Assembly: GCA_900552995.1 (NCBI GenBank)
Contig: USBX01000027.1
Location: 1-9,278, forward strand
Length of the DNA stretch: 9,278 nucleotides
Direction: 5' to 3'
From: an uncultured Collinsella sp.
GTDB lineage: Bacteria > Actinomycetota > Coriobacteriia > Coriobacteriales > Coriobacteriaceae
Shown here: positions 5,493 to 9,278 of the stretch, in pieces
How the letters are laid out: each line of letters starts with the position of its first letter
Numbering within the stretch: position 1 is the stretch's first letter
Translations under genes and position numbers: made by a program
The notes under the pieces: model-generated
The model's database searches: none
Seen by the model: the letters and a program-made list of their open reading frames with translations, nothing else
What the model was told of the DNA's origin: nothing

Positions 5493-6605
5493 TTAGCCTC
5501 GGTAGCGGAAATATGCTGCACAGCTGCCCTCGGAACTCACCATGCAGGGGCCGATGGGATGCTCGGGTGTACAAGCGCGGCCGAACAGAGGGCAGTCGCT
5601 CGGCGTAATGGCCCCGCGCAGCACGTCGCCGCAGCGGCACCCACGCGGCTCGACCGTCGCCTCAACGGGCACGTCAAAGCGGGCGCCGGCATCAAAGCGC
5701 GCGAATTCGGGTCGGATGGAAAGACCCGAAGCCGCAATCGGCCCCAGCCCGCGCCACGTGGTGTCGCATGGCTCAAACACCTGCTCGACCAGCTGGCGCG
5801 CTACGGGATTGCCGTCTGCATTGACGCCACGGCGGTAGGCGTTGTCGATTGCGGGCCTGTGCTCGACAATCATCTGGACCAGCATGCAGATGCCCTGCAA
5901 GATGTCGACCGGCTCAAATCCCGTTACCACGCCTGGAGTCTTAAACTCGTCGACCAAAAAGCCAAAGGGGGCCAAGCCCGTGATGGTGGCGACGTGGCCC
6001 GGCAGGATAAAGCCGTCGATGGTGGTCTCGGGGTCGTTGGCGATGGCGCGCAACGCCGGCGGCGTGGTCTTGTGAGCGCAATAGACCGAAAAGTTCTGGA
6101 GTCCGCGTGCATCGGCCTCCAAAATGGCGGCGGCGATGGTGGGCGTCGTGGTCTCAAAGCCCACGCCCATAAAAATGACCGGACGATCGGGGTTTTGCTC
6201 GGCAATGTCGAGTGCATCGAGCGGGGAGTACACAATGCGAATGTCGCGCCCCGCGGCCTTTTGCGCGGCAAGCGAGGTGGACGATCCGGGCACGCGCATC
6301 ATGTCGCCAAAGGTGGTGATGATGGCGCCGTCCATCTTGGCGAGCGCGATTGCATGGTCGATATCGCGGTTGGCGGTAACGCAGACGGGGCAACCCGGAC
6401 CGCTCAGCAGTTTGAGCCCGGCAGGCATAATGGAGCGAAAACCATAGCGCCCGATGCTCACGGTATGCGTGCCGCAGACTTCCATAAGGTTGATGGTGCG
6501 GTCGCCGACAAGCTCATGAATGCGCTCGATGAGCTCGCGAGCCAGCTTGGGATCGCGAAATGCCGAGAAGTCGATACCGGAGCGAGCCGGCTGCTCGGGC
6601 GCCAC
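5493..6605 (-). CDS. hypD: Hydrogenase maturation protein HypD (Fe(CN)2CO scaffold)
   Basis: This 370-residue cytoplasmic iron-sulfur protein forms the HypCD complex on which the Fe(CN)2CO unit is built. Conserved motifs are all present: MEVCGTHTVSI with C44 and H47, SGPGCPVCVT with C72 and C75, GFETTTPTIA, and LPGHVATITG. The C-terminal cluster region runs GCRCGDVLRG, DCPLFG, ACTPEHPIGPC, SSEGSCAAYF, with cysteines near 323, 325, 338, 345, 354 and 362, and should hold the [4Fe-4S] cluster. Length matches the family. The start is GTG at 6605, whose G is also the last base of the hypC stop TAG (TAGTG). That indicates tight translational coupling with hypC, and GAGG seven bases upstream of the GTG supports this choice. 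Confidence 0.97.
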   Translation of the reverse strand: MAPEQPARSGIDFSAFRDPKLARELIERIHELVGDRTINLMEVCGTHTVSIGRYGFRSIMPAGLKLLSGPGCPVCVTANRDIDHAIALAKMDGAIITTFGDMMRVPGSSTSLAAQKAAGRDIRIVYSPLDALDIAEQNPDRPVIFMGVGFETTTPTIAAAILEADARGLQNFSVYCAHKTTPPALRAIANDPETTIDGFILPGHVATITGLAPFGFLVDEFKTPGVVTGFEPVDILQGICMLVQMIVEHRPAIDNAYRRGVNADGNPVARQLVEQVFEPCDTTWRGLGPIAASGLSIRPEFARFDAGARFDVPVEATVEPRGCRCGDVLRGAITPSDCPLFGRACTPEHPIGPCMVSSEGSCAAYFRYRG

Positions 6606-6865
6606 TAGTATGCCTCGGCCGGGTTGGTGGCGAGCTGGTCCTCTTCGGCCAGCTCGGTCATGGTATTGACGAGCTCGAGTGTCTCTTGGGCTTCCTGCTC
6701 GTCGACAATCTGAATGCCAAAGCCGGCGTGCACGAGAATATAGTCGCCTACCTGTGCCGTCGGCACGAGGCGCAGCGAAACGGGGCGCTCGATGCCCATC
6801 ATGTCGACGGTCGCCTTAAGGTCGTCGTCGCGTTTGACCACTTTACCGGGAACGGCAAGGCACAT
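6605..6865 (-). CDS. hypC: Hydrogenase maturation chaperone HypC/HupF family
   Basis: This 86-residue OB-fold chaperone binds HypD during assembly of the iron ligands and then escorts the cofactor to the hydrogenase large-subunit precursor. The family N-terminus MCLAVPGKV is intact; C2, exposed after removal of the first methionine, is the essential iron-binding cysteine. GDYILVHAGFGIQIVDEQEA (about 40-59) is the conserved second half. The acidic tail (TELAEEDQLATNPAEAY) is variable in the family. The ATG at 6865 is preceded by AGGGGA with a 5-base spacer. The stop overlaps the hypD start by one base. A 146-base gap separates it from hypF upstream. Confidence 0.97.
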   Translation of the reverse strand: MCLAVPGKVVKRDDDLKATVDMMGIERPVSLRLVPTAQVGDYILVHAGFGIQIVDEQEAQETLELVNTMTELAEEDQLATNPAEAY

Positions 6866-7011
6866 AATGTTCCCCTTTTATACGTTTTGCGCTGGATAGG
6901 CGCCTAATTACCCATCAGATGATGGTAGCGCTCGCGGGAGTCACGAGCAAACGCGTTACACCTGTGAGACGGCGGCGCGCAGGCTGGCAAAACAGCCTAT
7001 CGCAATGCTGT
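6866..7011 (-). promoter_or_regulatory. Structured hypF-hypC gap, possible promoter or operator region
   Basis: This 146-base gap is long for a compact operon and contains several symmetrical sites. They are the perfect 10-bp palindrome TAGGCGCCTA (6897-6906), TACC(c)ATCA-GA-TGATGGTA (6909-6927), GCTCG/CGAGC (6930-6948), and GGCTG/CAGCC (6982-6997), the last 15 bases beyond the hypF stop. On the - strand TATAAA (6882-6877) lies too close to the hypC start to act as an ordinary -10. I see no clear promoter. The symmetry suggests a regulator site or RNA processing hairpins. Confidence 0.4.
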
Positions 7012-9230
7012 CTACGCGAGGCGAGCGCGAGCGATGGCGGCCTGACCGTAGGCGATGCAGCCGTCGTTAACGGGCACGGCGTGGGGGATCAAGACGGCAA
7101 GACCGGCGTCTTTGAGTTCGTGGGTAAGGAGCTGAAGCAAAAGCCGGTTCATGAACACACCGCCCGAGAGCGCGACGGTATCGAGGCCTTCGTGATCACA
7201 GATCTCGCGTGCGATGTGGGTCGTAGCGTGCGTAATGGCGATGTGAAACCCGAGGGCGAGCCGGTCGGCCGGCGCGCCTGCCTCGATTCCATTCAGAAGA
7301 GCTTCGATGAGCGGTCGGGGGTCCAAGATGGGGGAGCCGTCGGCAGACGTGAATACGCTTGTATGATTGCCGTCGAGACGAACGGGCTTACCGTCAAGCG
7401 CGCGCCAGGCGGCGGCTTCGAGTTCTATGGCGGGTTCGCCCTCGTAGGTTGCCTTGTCGCAGATGCCCAGAATCGCTGCTGCGGCATCAAAGAGACGCCC
7501 CATGCTGCTGGTGCGCGGGCTGTTGATGCCGCGCTCGATCATGGTGGCTGTCACGCTGCGCGTTTGCTCGTCGAGGCTGTCCAAAAGCCGAGCGGCACCC
7601 GGGTGCTCGAGCAGGCCGAGCTCACTGAGCAGGGCAAAGGCGTTGCGGCGGGCGTCGCGCACGGAGGCCGCCCCGCCGGGGAGCGCCCAGGTGCGCAAAT
7701 GCGCGGCGCGCTCAAAGCCGCCAAGGCCGGCGATAAGAAACTCACCGCCCCAAATGGTCCCATCGGTGCCGGCGCCGGTGCCGTCAAAGGCGATGCCGAG
7801 GACGCGCGCGTCGGTTGCAAGCTGCCCCGCGGCGATGGCCTCGGCCATTACGCTCGCGATGTGCGCATGATGATGTTGGACTTCGATAAGCGGCAGATTG
7901 TGCTCCCGTGCCTGTTCGCGCGCCCACTGGCTCGACAGATAGCTGGGATGCATGTCGCATGCCAAGGCGGCAGGCGTCAGGTCAAAGAGGTTTTCTAGAC
8001 GCGTGCGCGCGGCGTTCCAGGCATCGAAGGTCGCGCCGTTTTCAACATCGCCGATATGCTGCGACACAAAACAGGTTGCCTCGCCGTTCGTCCCTTCGCG
8101 CGTGAGCGCAATCGTGGCCTTTTGCTGTGGGCCGCAGACGAGCACGCAGGGTGCAGTGCCGTCGAGTGCCGGCAGCGGCAACGGCCGAGGTGCATATCCG
8201 CGAGCGCGGCGCACGGGCATAACGGCGCCGTCGACCAGGCGCACCACGGAGTCGTCGTAGCGCGAGAGGATCGCACGGTCGTTGCCGAGCAGCGCGTCGG
8301 CAATGCCGGCGGCAACGAGGTGTTCCCAGGCAAGGCCGTCATCAGTTTCGATAGGTTCCTCGCTCAGGTTTCCGCTGGTCATGACCAGCGCGTACATGTC
8401 ATGCGACGCGGCAGCTGCAAGCAGCAGATGCTGAAGCGGTGTATAGGGGAGCATGACGCCGAGCTCGGGTAGATCGTGCGCGACGGATGGCGCGAGTGTA
8501 AGGGCGTCGGGGGAATCTCCCTCGCCAACAGCACGCCGGCGCAACAGCACGATGGGGCGGATGCTACCGGCCAGCAAGCCGCGCTCGACATCATCGACAT
8601 GGCACAGGCGTTCAATATCGGCAAGGCTGCGCACCATAACGGCAAGCGGCTTGTTGCTGCGGCGCTTGCGACGGCGCAGCTCGACCACCGCCTGCTCATT
8701 GGCGGCGTTACAGGCCAGATGGAATCCGCCCAGGCCCTTGATAGCGACAATACCGCCGCTGGCCAGCAGCTCGACACAGCGGTCAATAATGGCATCGCTG
8801 GTCTCGCGCGTGCTGCCGACGGCTGACGTCGCCCCCGAGCCCTCGAGCTCCATGTCGCCCGCCGGCTCGCGCCAGGTAATATGTGGCCCGCAGTCAAAGC
8901 AGGCATCGGGCTGCGCATGAAAGCGCCGGTCAAGCGGGTCGCCATACTCTGCGGCGCACTCGGGGCACATGGGGAAGCAATCCATCGACGTGGCCGCTCG
9001 GTCATAAGGCAACGATCGGATGATGGTAAAGCGTGGCCCGCAGTTAGTGCAGTTGATAAAGGGGTAGTGATAGCGACGGTCGGCGGGGTCGAACAGTTCG
9101 CGCAGGCAGTCGTCACAGGTGGCGATATCGGGGGAGATGAGCGTCGTGTGCACGGTCTGATCCTGCGACGCTACGATACGAAAGACCTGCTCATCGTCGG
9201 CATCCCAAGCGTCGGGCTCCAGGTCTGCAA
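7012..9230 (-). CDS. hypF: Hydrogenase maturation carbamoyltransferase HypF, N-terminus missing
   Basis: HypF uses carbamoyl phosphate and ATP to make carbamoyl adenylate and transfers the carbamoyl group to HypE. About 738 residues are visible; numbering here starts at the codon at 9228. The frame stays open to the adapter, and the residues upstream of the GTG at 9153 (DDEQVFRIVASQDQTV) match the family. That GTG is therefore internal, and the missing part is mainly the N-terminal acylphosphatase domain. Two zinc fingers follow, each CxxC-x18-CxxC: C38, C41, C60, C63 and C88, C91, C110, C113. Next is the YrdC-like domain (GGIVAIKGLGGFHLACNA, then RRRKRRSNKPLAVM). Last is the Kae1-like domain with QHHHAH (H452-H454, H456), FDGTGAGTDGTIWGGEF and LSGGVFMN. 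The gene ends with TAG at 7014-7012. It is the first hyp gene visible in the cluster. Confidence 0.97.
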
Positions 9231-9278
9231 CTGTCTCTTATACACATCTCCGAGCCCACGAGACACTCGCTAATCTCG
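9231..9278. other. Illumina Nextera i7-side adapter, inverted copy (non-biological)
   Basis: This is the exact reverse complement of the sequence at 1-47, plus one further P7 base. It starts with the mosaic end CTGTCTCTTATACACATCT, continues CCGAGCCCACGAGAC, then the index ACTCGCTA and the beginning of P7. The last genomic base is therefore 9230. Reading through it produces the false protein tail LLYTSPSPRDTR, another familiar database artefact. Confidence 0.98.

Noticed and set aside
5367..6608. A 413-codon open frame on the + strand opposite hypD
   Set aside because: HypD on the - strand has every conserved cysteine motif. The + frame is a compositional shadow.
6982..6997. GGCTG/CAGCC hairpin after hypF as a terminator
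   Set aside because: The stem is only 5 bp and no T-run follows on the - strand, so termination is not supported.
48..9230. CRISPR array, defence system, prophage or toxin-antitoxin genes
   Set aside because: No regularly spaced repeats, no integrase, transposase or phage genes and no small paired ORFs were found; every substantial gene is metabolic, maturation-related or a lipoprotein.
1..9278. Terminal inverted repeats suggesting a transposon or linear element
   Set aside because: The repeats are Illumina Nextera adapter sequence with an index, and the interior has truncated genes at both ends rather than transposition genes.

Overview
The window is one short-read contig. It carries Illumina Nextera library adapter at both ends (1-47 and 9231-9278), so only about 48-9230 is biological sequence. 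The insert is GC-rich, densely coded and ordinary bacterial DNA. Protein style and gene content suggest a gut actinobacterium of the class Coriobacteriia, most likely Collinsella or a relative. That is inferred from remembered family resemblance, not from a search.

Left half, + strand. The contig opens with the last ~52 residues of an AraC-family regulator. Next comes a complete GH1 6-phospho-beta-glucosidase (377-1816). A free-standing glucose-type PTS EIIA protein (1968-2504) follows, with its own promoter and a strong intrinsic terminator (2531-2559). A small acidic lipoprotein of unknown function (2741-3298) ends this half. The first three genes fit PTS uptake of beta-glucosides followed by cleavage of the phosphorylated sugar. 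The membrane IIBC component is not in the window.

Middle, 3299-3599. This 301-base stretch between convergent genes holds no gene but is densely structured. It contains a perfect 12-bp hairpin, a roughly 100-nt nested inverted repeat whose inner hairpin looks like a terminator, and a pair of 16-nt repeats around a perfect palindrome that resemble a REP-type element. It is the least explained part of the window.

Right half, - strand. A hydrogenase-maturation cluster reads hypF (5' end cut off by the contig edge), hypC, hypD, hypE, followed by a HAD phosphatase of the phosphoglycolate phosphatase type. HypF and HypE make the cyanide ligand from carbamoyl phosphate, and the HypC-HypD complex assembles the Fe(CN)2CO unit of [NiFe]-hydrogenase. 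hypA and hypB (nickel insertion) and the hydrogenase structural genes are not in the window. All catalytic motifs that can be checked are intact and no frameshift was seen.

I did not find a convincing new multi-gene system. The points worth following up are the structured 3.3-3.6 kb intergenic region, the structured gap between hypF and hypC, and the adapter-derived false protein ends.
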